Of a stretch of 64,000 nt of DNA, positions 24,903-33,477 are shown in pieces. This DNA is from JANQIO01 sp036351375. Lineage in GTDB: Bacteria > Pseudomonadota > Gammaproteobacteria > Pseudomonadales > Halieaceae. The notes beneath the pieces are model-generated. The model was not told the origin of the DNA. It saw only the letters and a list, made by a program, of their open reading frames with translations, and did no database searches. Every line of letters starts with the position of its first letter. The stretch's first letter is position 1. The translations under genes and the position numbers were made by a program. The DNA lies in NCBI GenBank assembly GCA_036351375.1, contig JAZBOY010000092.1, forward strand, positions 62,001 through 126,000, read 5' to 3'.

Positions 24903-26903
24903 CTACTCGAGGTGCCGGTAGCGATCACGGATCGGCTCCAGCACCTCGTACAGCTCGTCGAGCTTGTCCTGGTAGCGCTTCCAGTAATTCACCGAACCGC
25001 TGTAGATCGGCTGGCGCACCTGCTCTGAGCTGGCGGTGCGCACCGGCCGGTCGGTCTCATAGAATTTCAGGCAGCTGTCTTCCCAGGGCAGTTCGCAGAA
25101 CTCGAGTATGCGCCGCACCTGGTTCTCGTTGTCGGCCACATTCTCCTCGTACTGCACGGTCAGTATCTTGCCCGGTAGCCGCTCCTGCCAGGCGTCCATC
25201 AGCCGCTGGTATTCCAGGTAGTACTCGCCGATTTCCTGCAGGTCATAGCTGAAATTCTGGCCCTTGGCGTAAAGCTGGCGGAAGTTGCCCAGGCAGGCGT
25301 CCAGCGGGTGCCGACGCGCATCGATGATTTTGGCTCGCGGCAGGATCAGGTGCAGCAGCCCGATGTTGGGGAAATTGTTGGGCATCTTGTCGATAAATCG
25401 CGGCGTACCCTCGGTGCGGTGCATTTGCGCCAGCGCCAGGTAGTCGTCTCCCAGCTGGCGGAAGTTTTCCGCGCCCAGTTCCAGGGCCGCCTGCGGGTAG
25501 TTGATGCCGTCGGCGCGGTTGCGGTTGAGGGAAGAGGCGACCTGTGCCAGGTAGGGCAGTTCGCTGGTGCCCTCCACCATGGAGTGGGACGCCAGGATTT
25601 GCTCGAGCAGGGTGGAGCCCGAGCGCGGCAGGCCGAGAATGAAGATGGGCGCCGGGTCGTCACATCCCTGGTCGGCGTGCTCGGCCAGGAAGTCGCTGTC
25701 GAACACCTTCAGCAGGGCGTCGTGGGTGACCTGCAGGTGCACGGGGTCGTAGCTCACCAGCTCTCGCTGGCGGGCATTGCCGCGCAGGTACCACTCCCAG
25801 GCCTTGTCGTAGTCTTCCCGGTCCTCGTAGGCCTTGGCCAGGGCAAACTTGAAATTCACCTCCGAGGAGGGATGGTCTACCTGGCCGGAAGCGAGCTTCT
25901 CTTCCATTTGCCGCAGCTCGTCATCGCTGAAGCGGAAGGTTTTCAGGTTGGCGAGGCTCCAGTAGGTCTCGCCGTTGTCGGGCTTCAGTTCGATACAGCG
26001 CCGGTAGGCGGCAATGCCCTCGTCCTGCTTGCCGATGGTTTTCAGGGTATGTCCCAGGCCCAGCCAGGCGCCCGCGTGCTCGGGCCGCAGGTCGATGCAG
26101 CGCTGGTAGGCCTCCGCCGCCTGCTCGGTGAGCGCCGCCGGGGCCAGCGTGCCGGCCAGCAGGTACCAGGGCTTGGCGTTGTTGGGCTCCAGTTCGATGG
26201 CCTTGCGGAAGCAGGCCATCGCTTCCTCGTAGCGGTCCTGTTCCTTGTAGATGCGCCCCAGGTCGACCTGGGCCGTGAAATAGTCCGGCGCAATGCGCAC
26301 CGCCCGCCGCAGCAGTCGCTCGGCGTCCTCCGGGTGGTTGGCAGAGGCCGCAATCATTGCCAGCATGCGCAGGGCGTTGACGTTTTCAGGCTCTGCATCG
26401 AGCACCTGGCGGTAGAGGCGCTCCGCTTCAGCCATATTGCCGTCGGCGTGCAGGCGCGCCGCGTCTGCCAGCAGTTTGCGCGTGGGGGACAGGGCAAAGG
26501 AGGCCTCGAACGCTTCGTCTGCTTCCTTGCCCTTGCCGATCAGCACGCGGGCCTTGCCGAGGTTGAACAGTGCCGTTTCACTGCTCGGGTCCAGGCGCGC
26601 GGCTTTTTCCAGCAGCGCCACCGCTTCTTCCCCGCGCTCCTGGTCGAGCAGCAGGATGCCCAGGTCTTCATGGGGCTTGGCAAAGCTGGGCGCCAGTTCG
26701 ATGGTCTTGCGCAGGTAGCGCTCTGCCTCGGCGGGCCGGTTCTGCTTCAGGTAGATCACGCCCAGCAGACCGAGAATGTTGACGTCGCGGGGGTAGCGCT
26801 CGAGGGTGGCTTCGCAGGCTTCCACTGCCGCGCGCACCTCGCCCCGGTTGATGAGCTCGATGATTTCCTCGAAGACGGCGCGAGTGGCGGAAGCGTGTGA
26901 CAT
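24903..26903 (-). CDS. TPR-sulfotransferase fusion
   Basis: A 666-residue two-part protein. Residues about 5-370 are tandem tetratricopeptide repeats (AERYLRKTIELAPSF, AIELEPNNAKPWYLLAG, CIDLRPEHAGAWLGLGH and others). Residues about 415-660 are a sulfotransferase with the PAPS 5'-phosphosulfate loop FILGLPRSGSTLLEQIL and the 3'-phosphate region IDARRHPLDACLGNF. Such proteins are common in marine gammaproteobacteria; substrates are usually unknown and may be protein tyrosine or glycans. Start at MSHASATRAVFEEI; the 72-bp upstream extension is inside the inverted repeat and rejected. No signal peptide. Confidence 0.88.
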   Translation of the reverse strand: MSHASATRAVFEEIIELINRGEVRAAVEACEATLERYPRDVNILGLLGVIYLKQNRPAEAERYLRKTIELAPSFAKPHEDLGILLLDQERGEEAVALLEKAARLDPSSETALFNLGKARVLIGKGKEADEAFEASFALSPTRKLLADAARLHADGNMAEAERLYRQVLDAEPENVNALRMLAMIAASANHPEDAERLLRRAVRIAPDYFTAQVDLGRIYKEQDRYEEAMACFRKAIELEPNNAKPWYLLAGTLAPAALTEQAAEAYQRCIDLRPEHAGAWLGLGHTLKTIGKQDEGIAAYRRCIELKPDNGETYWSLANLKTFRFSDDELRQMEEKLASGQVDHPSSEVNFKFALAKAYEDREDYDKAWEWYLRGNARQRELVSYDPVHLQVTHDALLKVFDSDFLAEHADQGCDDPAPIFILGLPRSGSTLLEQILASHSMVEGTSELPYLAQVASSLNRNRADGINYPQAALELGAENFRQLGDDYLALAQMHRTEGTPRFIDKMPNNFPNIGLLHLILPRAKIIDARRHPLDACLGNFRQLYAKGQNFSYDLQEIGEYYLEYQRLMDAWQERLPGKILTVQYEENVADNENQVRRILEFCELPWEDSCLKFYETDRPVRTASSEQVRQPIYSGSVNYWKRYQDKLDELYEVLEPIRDRYRHLE

Positions 26904-26930
26904 GGCGGGGTGAGATGTTGGGAGATTAAC

Positions 26931-26973
26931 GGGGTCAGAGTCAAATTTCCGACGGAAATTTGACTCTGACCCC
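26931..26973. repeat. Perfect 20-bp inverted repeat (REP-like element)
   Basis: The left arm GGGGTCAGAGTCAAATTTCC (26931-26950) and its exact reverse complement (26954-26973) flank the trinucleotide GAC. It sits between the acyl-CoA dehydrogenase and sulfotransferase genes. The GGGGTCAGAGTC motif resembles dispersed intergenic palindromes of gammaproteobacteria mobilised by REP-associated Y1 transposases; that link is inference. It could also terminate transcription in either direction. Confidence 0.8.
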
Positions 26974-26984
26974 ATGTCAGTCGA

Positions 26985-28142
26985 TCACATCGCGATAAAG
27001 CCTCGCTTCAGCAGCCCACGGGCAATCACCATGCGCTGGACCTCGCTGCTGCCCTCCCAGATGCGGTCTACCCGCAGCTCACGGAAGAAGCGTTCGGCGG
27101 GGTGGCGGCGCATATAGCCGCGGCCGCCAAGAATCTGCAGCACCCGGTCGCAGACGCGGTTGGCCATTTCCGAGCACTGCAGCTTGGCGATCGCGCAGCG
27201 GGTGTGCAGGGATTTCAGATCGGCATCGCCGTCGTGGGCGCGCGCCGCCTCGTAGAGCACCAGGCGCGCGCTCCACAGTTCTGATGCGCAATCGGCCAGC
27301 ATGAACTGGATGGCTTGTTTATCGGCCAGCATCTCGTGGTCGATGCGGCGTTGTTTGGCCCACTCGGTGCCAAGTTCCAGCAGTCGCAGTGCGGCACCGC
27401 AGCAGCGTGCGGCTATCATCAGCCGCTCGTGCCGGAACCAGCTGCGGGTGTAGTCCATGCCCGCATCTTCCTCGCCCACGCGGTTCTCGGCCGGCACGAA
27501 CACGTCCTTGAACTGGTAAGTGGGGTGGTGGGAGGCAAAGCTGTGGCTGAACAGCGGATTGTCCACCACCTCGATTCCCTCGCAGTCCTTGTCCACCAGG
27601 AACAGGGAATCCCGGCCGCTGTCGGTCTTGGCCTGCACCCACAGGAAGTCGGCCAGGTTGCCGCTGGTGACGAACCACTTTTCACCGTTTAGCAGGTAGC
27701 CGCCGGCCGCTGATGCCGCCGTGCTGTTGACGGTTTCCATGGAGCCCGATTCCGCCTCGGTGATGGCGTAGGCATCCTGGCGGCTACCGTCCATGAGGCC
27801 TGCCACGTAGCGCTCCAGCTGCGCGGGCTTACAGGCTTCGAACATCCAGTGCTGCGCCTCCGGGAAACACCAGCACAGGGCATTGGTGACGCGACCCAGC
27901 TGCTCCCAGATGGCCACCTGCTCCTCCATGCTGAGGCCGAGGCCACCGTGGCTGGCGGGAGCGTCCATGCGGCTCAGGCCCAGTTCATCGCAGGCGATGC
28001 GGCGATGCCGTTCGGCGGTATCCGCCGGCAGTTCGCCGCCGTGCATCTCGGCGTGCTCCTCCCAGGGAATCAGTTCCTCATCGGCAAAGCGCGCGATGCG
28101 CTGCTGCCAGTCGCGGGCGCTGCTGGAGAGTGATATATCCAT
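26985..28142 (-). CDS. Acyl-CoA dehydrogenase
   Basis: A 385-residue acyl-CoA dehydrogenase. The flavin-contact segments AYAITEAESGS and GEKWFVTSGNLADF are present, and the catalytic glutamate is E363 in RIWEGSSEVQR, the medium/short-chain position. Compared with the consensus TEP, the flavin loop reads TEA. It lies 27 bp downstream of a TetR/BetI-like regulator on the same strand, so the two are cotranscribed and probably controlled by the palindrome upstream. It may supply the dehydrogenation step for the acyl-CoA formed by the divergent catabolic operon, which has a CoA ligase and hydratase but no dehydrogenase. Confidence 0.88.
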   Translation of the reverse strand: MDISLSSSARDWQQRIARFADEELIPWEEHAEMHGGELPADTAERHRRIACDELGLSRMDAPASHGGLGLSMEEQVAIWEQLGRVTNALCWCFPEAQHWMFEACKPAQLERYVAGLMDGSRQDAYAITEAESGSMETVNSTAASAAGGYLLNGEKWFVTSGNLADFLWVQAKTDSGRDSLFLVDKDCEGIEVVDNPLFSHSFASHHPTYQFKDVFVPAENRVGEEDAGMDYTRSWFRHERLMIAARCCGAALRLLELGTEWAKQRRIDHEMLADKQAIQFMLADCASELWSARLVLYEAARAHDGDADLKSLHTRCAIAKLQCSEMANRVCDRVLQILGGRGYMRRHPAERFFRELRVDRIWEGSSEVQRMVIARGLLKRGFIAM

Positions 28143-28169
28143 GTCGAATGTCCTCGCAAGGGTGCCGCG

Positions 28170-28817
28170 TCAGGGCGCCTTGAAGTGGTCCGGAAAGAAG
28201 CTCGCCATGTAGTTGCGACAGATATCCCTGGCCATGGCTCTGTCCATCTCCTCCGGAGTGACCAGGATATCCAGCCACAGCCCGTCGGCCAGTGCCGTGT
28301 AGCCGGTGGCGATCAGCTCGGCGCGTTTCCTGCCGGTGCAACCCAGCGCCTTGCAGAGCTTGCGCATGGAGCCGGTGGTTTGCAGGTCAGCCTCGTTGCA
28401 GATATCCCGGTACGTGGGCCTGGAGCTGGTTTCGCCCCAGAACGCGAACCAGACCGACAGCTTGGCGGGCTGGGCGATCTCGGCGCTGAAGTCGAAGTCG
28501 ATCAACGCTTCCACCTGCTGGGCCGGGCTCAGGCTGGCGTCGTTGACGATGGCATCCCAGCCCTGCTTGTACTCCTCGGCGATGTAGCGCAGTACTTCCA
28601 CCAGCAGCTTTTCCTTGCTCTGGAAGTGCAGGTTGACGATGCCGAGGCTCAGCTTCGCGGTGCGGGTCACGTCCGCCATGGTCGTGTTGGAGAGGCCCTT
28701 GCGGGCAATGCACTTGATGGTGGCCTTGATCAGCTGCTCGCGGCGCTGCTCCGGGGCGGCGGCGCGGCGGCGAGTCTTGGGGGCGGCGCCGCTGCTGCGG
28801 GCTTTTGAAAGCGACAT
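28170..28817 (-). CDS. TetR family regulator, BetI-like
   Basis: A 215-residue TetR-type repressor. A Lys/Arg-rich N-terminal tail precedes the HTH domain, about residues 22-68 (EQLIKATIKCIARKGLSNTTMADVTRTAKLSLGIVNLHFQSKEKLL), close in pattern to BetI. The ligand domain contains WFAFWGETSSRPTYRDI. Start chosen at MSLSKARS; the frame is open upstream. It is divergent from the aminotransferase that opens the large catabolic operon, and a 36-bp perfect palindrome lies between them, strongly suggesting repression of both directions. The ligand is probably the pathway substrate or an acyl-CoA. Confidence 0.88.
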   Translation of the reverse strand: MSLSKARSSGAAPKTRRRAAAPEQRREQLIKATIKCIARKGLSNTTMADVTRTAKLSLGIVNLHFQSKEKLLVEVLRYIAEEYKQGWDAIVNDASLSPAQQVEALIDFDFSAEIAQPAKLSVWFAFWGETSSRPTYRDICNEADLQTTGSMRKLCKALGCTGRKRAELIATGYTALADGLWLDILVTPEEMDRAMARDICRNYMASFFPDHFKAP

Positions 28818-28846
28818 GGCGCTACAGTAGTACAGGCCCGCTGGGC

Positions 28847-28882
28847 TGTCCAGTGAATGAATGATCATTCATTCACTGGACA
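28847..28882. promoter_or_regulatory. 36-bp perfect palindrome, probable TetR operator
   Basis: The half-site TGTCCAGTGAATGAATGA is followed directly by its exact reverse complement, centred on TGATCA between 28864 and 28865. It lies 29 bp before the TetR start and 53 bp before the divergent aminotransferase start. The inner TGAATGATCATTCA part resembles TetR-family operators that hold one or two dimers. It is unusually long for a simple operator and could also be read as a hairpin in either leader. Confidence 0.8.
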
Positions 28883-28935
28883 AGCTCCAGTCGAGCTGGC
28901 ACCCTGCGGAGATGTTCCAATAGAGAGCCGTCGTC

Positions 28936-30282
28936 ATGCCACGCAAACTCTCACGCTCCAATGCGCATTTCGCCCGTTCCGTGCAGCAGCTGCCGCTGGG
29001 CGTCGCCTCCAATTTCCGCTACTGGGGGGATGATCGCACCCTCTACATCAAGCAGGGCAAGGGTGGGCGCATCACCGATATCGACGACAATACCTACGTC
29101 GATTACCGGCTGGGCTATGGCCCCGCCATCCTCGGTTACGCACACCCGGAGGTGGACGCCGCCGCCCGCGAGGGCATGGAAGTGGGCGGCGTGTTTGCCT
29201 TTGCCACCGAGCGCGAATACACGGTCGCCAAACGCATTTCCGAGATGGTGCCCGCCGCCGAGCTGGTGCGCTACAGCAACTCCGGCACCGAGGCGGTGAT
29301 GGCCGCCCTGCGGGTGGCGCGCACCGCCAGCGGCAAGGACGACTTCATAATGATCGAGGGCGGCTACCACGGCGTGTTCGATTCGGTGTTGTGGTACTCA
29401 GAGGTGGAAGACGGCTGGACCCCGGACTGCGGCCGTGACCCCGAGGTGGTGGCCTACAGCGCCGGCGTGCCGGAGACCGTTAGACAGCACCTGCATATGG
29501 TGCCGATGAATGACGCGGAAAAGCTGGAAGACGTCCTGCGCCGCCACGGCGATCGTATCGGCACCCTGCTGATCGAGCCGATGATGGGTAACTGCTGTTC
29601 CATTACTGCCACCCGTGAATACCTGCACGCGGTGCGCGAGCTGTGCAATCGCTACGACGTAATCCTGGTGATCGACGAGGTGAAAACCGGCTTTCGCGTG
29701 GCGCGCGGCGGCATCCAGGAGTTAATGGGTATCGAAGCGGATATCTGTACCTTCGCCAAGGCCATGGCCAATGGCTATCCCATTGCCGTGGTGGCGGGGC
29801 GCGAGCCGCTTATGCGCCACATCGGCGACGGCGTGGTGCACGGCGGCACCTACACCGCGCACTCGGTCAGCATTGCCGCCGCCGAGAAAACCCTGGAAAT
29901 CCTGGCTACCACCTCGGCGCTTGAGGATATCGCCGACTACGGCAACCGGCTGCAGGCCGGTATCGGCCGCATTCTCGATGCGCGTCAGATTGCCCACAGC
30001 TTTGTCGGCCATCCCTCCATGGGCGGGCTGTTCCTGGCGGACCGTGCGCCCACCAATTACCGCGAGTGGGTGCATTCCGACTACAGTTTCTATGACGCCA
30101 TGGCGCCGGAGCTGCACGATCGCGGCGTGATCGTGGAGCCGGATTCCCGCGAGCCCTGGTTTATCTGTGCGGCTCACGACCAGGCCTGCCTGGACGATAC
30201 CCTGGTAGCCTTCGAAGGCGCCGTGGATGCCACCATTGAAAAGCTGGCCGCCGAGCGCGGCGGAGAAGGAAGCGCAGCATGA
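28936..30282 (+). CDS. Class III PLP aminotransferase (glutamate-1-semialdehyde aminomutase-like)
   Basis: A 448-residue class III aminotransferase. Cofactor contacts are S116-G117-T118 (SNSGTEA), D247-E248 (VIDEVKTGF) and the Schiff-base lysine K275 in FAKAMANG. The sequence layout is that of GSA-aminomutase-like enzymes that act on omega-amino or beta-amino compounds; true HemL is unlikely here because the gene opens a catabolic operon. Its TGA overlaps the ATG of the next gene. Likely role: transamination of a primary amine or amino-aldehyde intermediate. Confidence 0.85.
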   Translation: MPRKLSRSNAHFARSVQQLPLGVASNFRYWGDDRTLYIKQGKGGRITDIDDNTYVDYRLGYGPAILGYAHPEVDAAAREGMEVGGVFAFATEREYTVAKRISEMVPAAELVRYSNSGTEAVMAALRVARTASGKDDFIMIEGGYHGVFDSVLWYSEVEDGWTPDCGRDPEVVAYSAGVPETVRQHLHMVPMNDAEKLEDVLRRHGDRIGTLLIEPMMGNCCSITATREYLHAVRELCNRYDVILVIDEVKTGFRVARGGIQELMGIEADICTFAKAMANGYPIAVVAGREPLMRHIGDGVVHGGTYTAHSVSIAAAEKTLEILATTSALEDIADYGNRLQAGIGRILDARQIAHSFVGHPSMGGLFLADRAPTNYREWVHSDYSFYDAMAPELHDRGVIVEPDSREPWFICAAHDQACLDDTLVAFEGAVDATIEKLAAERGGEGSAA

Positions 30283-31895
30283 AGAAATACGACGCCATCG
30301 TCATCGGCGCCGGCCACAACGGGCTCTGCAACGCCGCCTACCTGGCCAAGGCCGGGCTGGACGTGCTGGTGCTGGAGCGTAATCCCTACATCGGCGGGGC
30401 CACTGTCAGTCGCGAACTGCACGAGGGCTGGAAGTACTCCAACTGCTCCTACGTGTGCAGCCTGCTGCGACCGGAAATCACCCGCGACCTGGAGCTGCCG
30501 CGCCACGGTCTGCAGGTCATTCCCTACGAAGGTGGCGTGACCTTCACCCGCGACGGTGACTATTTTGGCAACTACGGCGACCACGAACGCCAGTACCGGG
30601 AGATGGCGCGGCACTCGGTGCGCGACGCCAATGCCTACGATCGTTTCTCCGCCAACGTGATGCGCCAGACCAAGCTGATCCGCAAGTACCTGATGACCAC
30701 GCCGCCGGACCCGACGTCCTTCAAGCCGCGGGATATCAAAGGCCTGCTGGAGCTGGCGCAGTCCTTTACCGATATGGGTGACGAGGGCCTGCTGGATACG
30801 CTGCGTTTCTGGACCATGAGCATCGGCGACTACCTCGACGAGTACTTCGAGACGGACGTTATCAAGGCCCATATGGCGGGCAGCGGCATCATCGGCACCG
30901 CCCTGGGGGTGTATTCGCCGGGCACAGCCTACGTGCTGCTGCATCACTACATGGGCGACGTCGATGGCAGCGTCGGCGCCTGGGGCTTTGCCCGCGGCGG
31001 CATGGGCGCGGTGGCCGATGCCCTGGCCAGCAGCTTCCAGTCCTTCGGTGGTGAAATCGTCTGCGATGCCGATGTGCACCGGGTCATCGTCAAGGGCGGC
31101 CGCGCGGTGGGTGTAGCGCTGGCCGACGGTACCGAGTACCAGGCCGACACCGTGGTCTCCAACCTCGATCCCAAGCGCACCTTCCTGGAGTGCTTCGATG
31201 CCAGCGACCTGCCCGCCGACGTGGTGCACCGGGCGAAGAACTTCAAGATTCGCGGTTCCTCCGGCAAGCTCAATATCGCCCTCGACGGCCTGCCGACTTT
31301 CCCGGCGCTGCCGAAGGGCACGCCGCTTATGATTACCGACATGCACGCCAGCGAGAGCCTTCATGAACTGGAGCGGGCCTACGACGACTGGAAGGCGGGC
31401 ACCTGGTCGGAAGATCCCTACTTCGACATGCTGATTCCTACCCAGGTAGACCCCACCATGGCGGCCCCAGGCAAGCACATGATGACGGTGTTCGTGCAGT
31501 ACTGCCCGCCAAAGCTCGCCGACGGCCCCTGGACGCCGGAGAAGCGCGACGCCTTCGGCAAGACGGTGATCGACAAGATTGCCCGCTACAGCCCCGACTT
31601 CAAGGACCTGATTCTCGACGCGGAGATTCGCACGCCCAACGAGATCGACAACGAGGTCGGGCTCACAGAGGGCAATATCTTCCAGGGCGAGCTGACCTTC
31701 GACCAGCTGCTGTTCAATCGCCCGTTCCCGGGCTATGCCCAGTACCGCGGACCGGTGCAGGGCATGTATATGTGTGGCTCCGGCACCCACCCCGGCGGTG
31801 GCGTGATGGCGGCGCCCGGCGCGAATGCCGCCCGCGAAATTCTCATGGACCTGAAGAAACCCAGGGTGGTGCCGGAGGGCTATCTCGATGACTGA
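30279..31895 (+). CDS. CrtI-fold FAD oxidoreductase, type 1 copy A
   Basis: A 538-residue FAD/NAD(P)-dependent oxidoreductase of the phytoene desaturase/PYROXD2 group. The dinucleotide motif IVIGAGHNGL covers residues 8-17, the ribose-binding Glu comes at the end of LDVLVLE near 35, and the C-terminal flavin motif MYMCGSGTHPGGGV is intact. It is closely related to the protein at 52489-54114 (shared WTPEKRDAFG, EVGLTEGNIFQGEL, LLFNRPFPGYAQYR). No carotenoid genes are present, so the substrate is probably the amine or acid handled by the operon. Overlaps both neighbours. Confidence 0.85.
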   Translation: MKKYDAIVIGAGHNGLCNAAYLAKAGLDVLVLERNPYIGGATVSRELHEGWKYSNCSYVCSLLRPEITRDLELPRHGLQVIPYEGGVTFTRDGDYFGNYGDHERQYREMARHSVRDANAYDRFSANVMRQTKLIRKYLMTTPPDPTSFKPRDIKGLLELAQSFTDMGDEGLLDTLRFWTMSIGDYLDEYFETDVIKAHMAGSGIIGTALGVYSPGTAYVLLHHYMGDVDGSVGAWGFARGGMGAVADALASSFQSFGGEIVCDADVHRVIVKGGRAVGVALADGTEYQADTVVSNLDPKRTFLECFDASDLPADVVHRAKNFKIRGSSGKLNIALDGLPTFPALPKGTPLMITDMHASESLHELERAYDDWKAGTWSEDPYFDMLIPTQVDPTMAAPGKHMMTVFVQYCPPKLADGPWTPEKRDAFGKTVIDKIARYSPDFKDLILDAEIRTPNEIDNEVGLTEGNIFQGELTFDQLLFNRPFPGYAQYRGPVQGMYMCGSGTHPGGGVMAAPGANAAREILMDLKKPRVVPEGYLDD

Positions 31896-33477
31896 TTCTC
31901 TTAACGACAAGCGCTACGACACCATCATCGTTGGCGCCGGCCACAACGGCCTGGTCTGTGCCAGCTACCTGGCCAGGGCGGGACGCAGGGTGCTGGTGCT
32001 GGAGGCGGCCGGCCAGCCCGGCGGCGCCGCCGCCACGCGCGAATTTCACCCGGGCTTCAAGGTGTCCAGCGGCGCCCACCTGCTGACCCAGCTCAATCCC
32101 ACCGTGGCGAAAGAGCTCGGCCTCACCGGTCACGGCCTCGAGTACGCCGCCCGCGATCTCAAGACCGTGGCCCTGGATGCCAACGGCCAGCACCTGGTCA
32201 TCGACGGCGCTGCGGTAGCCGGTGTCTCTGCCGACGACGCAGCGGCCTACGCCAGCTTTTACGCTCAGAACCAACGCTTCGGCAAGGTGCTGGACGGTTT
32301 CTTCAGCCGCCGCCAGCCGACCCTGGTGGATCGCAGCTGGGATGACGCCTTCTCCCTGTTGAAGCTGGGCTGGTCCATGAAGCGGCTCGGCAAGGCCGAT
32401 ATGCAGGACCTGATGCGGGTAGGGCTGATCAACATCTATGACGTCGCCAACGAGCATTTTGACAATGACCTGTTGAAGGCCGCCGTGGCCATGGACGGGG
32501 TGCTGGGCTCTCATATGGGGCCGCGCTCACCGAACACGGTCTACGCCTACCTGCACCGCCACATCGGCGACTGCTGGGGCAGCAGCGGCCCGGCGCTATT
32601 GCGCGGCGGCATGGGGGCGCTCGGCAGCGCCTTTGCCGAAGCCGCCCGTGGGTTTGGCGCCGACATTCGCTGCAACAGCCGCGTGGTCCTGGTCGACATG
32701 CAGGACTGCCGTGCCACGGGCGTCACCCTCGACAGCGGTGAATCCTTCCAGGCCGATACGGTCATCTCCAATGTCGACCCGAAAACCACCTTCGAGAAGC
32801 TGGTGGGCTATCCCAGCCTCGACGCCGGCTTCGCCCGCCGGGTGCACAACTTCCGCAGCCGCGGCGTTTCGGCCAAGCTGCACCTGGCGCTGGACGGGCT
32901 GCCGGGTTTCCGCGGCCTGGATGCGGCGCTGGCCGGTGAGCGCCTGTTGCTGGCGCCTGATATGGACCACATCGAGCGCGCCTTCAATCACGCCAAGTAC
33001 GGCGAGTACTCGCAGGCGCCGGTCATGGAAATTTCCATACCCAGCGTACACGACGGCAGCCTGGCGCCGGCCGGCAAACATGTGCTGTCGGCGATCGTGC
33101 AGTTTGCTCCCTACGCCCTCCGGGGTGGCTGGGACAGCGCCGGCGATGCCTTCAAGCAGGTGGCGCTGGAGCAGCTCGAGGCCTACGCACCAGGTCTTGG
33201 CGGCCAGGTGCTGGCAGCGGAGCTCAGCACACCGATAGACCTCGAGCAGGAGTTCGGCATGGCGGGCGGCCACTGGCACCACGGCGAGATCGCCCTCGAC
33301 CAGGCGCTGCTGATGCGACCGATGCCGGGTGCCCACCAGTACAGCACGCCGATACCGGGCCTCTACCTCTGCGGTGCCGGCTCCCACCCGGGCGGCGGCA
33401 TCATGGGCCTGGCCGGCAGAAACGCGGCCCAGGCCGTTATCAAGCAGCAGAAGTCTTCACAGGAGCACGCCGCATGA
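31888..33477 (+). CDS. CrtI-fold FAD oxidoreductase, type 2 copy A
   Basis: A 529-residue FAD-dependent oxidoreductase of the same fold but a different subtype. IIVGAGHNGLVCASYLARAGRRVLVLE opens the protein and LYLCGAGSHPGGGIMG closes it. It matches the protein at 54111-55688 best (ATREFHPGF, GHWHHGEIALDQALLMRP versus GHWHHTELAMDQMLMMRP). The GHWHH segment distinguishes type 2 from types 1 and 3. It overlaps the type 1 gene by 8 bp and the GcvT-like gene by 4 bp, so the three are made together and may form a complex. Confidence 0.85.
   Translation: MTDSLNDKRYDTIIVGAGHNGLVCASYLARAGRRVLVLEAAGQPGGAAATREFHPGFKVSSGAHLLTQLNPTVAKELGLTGHGLEYAARDLKTVALDANGQHLVIDGAAVAGVSADDAAAYASFYAQNQRFGKVLDGFFSRRQPTLVDRSWDDAFSLLKLGWSMKRLGKADMQDLMRVGLINIYDVANEHFDNDLLKAAVAMDGVLGSHMGPRSPNTVYAYLHRHIGDCWGSSGPALLRGGMGALGSAFAEAARGFGADIRCNSRVVLVDMQDCRATGVTLDSGESFQADTVISNVDPKTTFEKLVGYPSLDAGFARRVHNFRSRGVSAKLHLALDGLPGFRGLDAALAGERLLLAPDMDHIERAFNHAKYGEYSQAPVMEISIPSVHDGSLAPAGKHVLSAIVQFAPYALRGGWDSAGDAFKQVALEQLEAYAPGLGGQVLAAELSTPIDLEQEFGMAGGHWHHGEIALDQALLMRPMPGAHQYSTPIPGLYLCGAGSHPGGGIMGLAGRNAAQAVIKQQKSSQEHAA

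Noticed and set aside
25308..26900. 530-codon frame antisense to the TPR-sulfotransferase
   Set aside because: The opposite strand has intact TPR and PAPS-binding motifs; this frame has none.
28936..30282. HemL (glutamate-1-semialdehyde aminomutase) for haem synthesis
   Set aside because: It opens a catabolic operon under a TetR palindrome; the class III fold alone does not support HemL.
30174..31910. 578-codon frame antisense to the type 1 flavoprotein
   Set aside because: Same cause: a shadow of a well-supported gene, with low-complexity His/Gly/Val composition.
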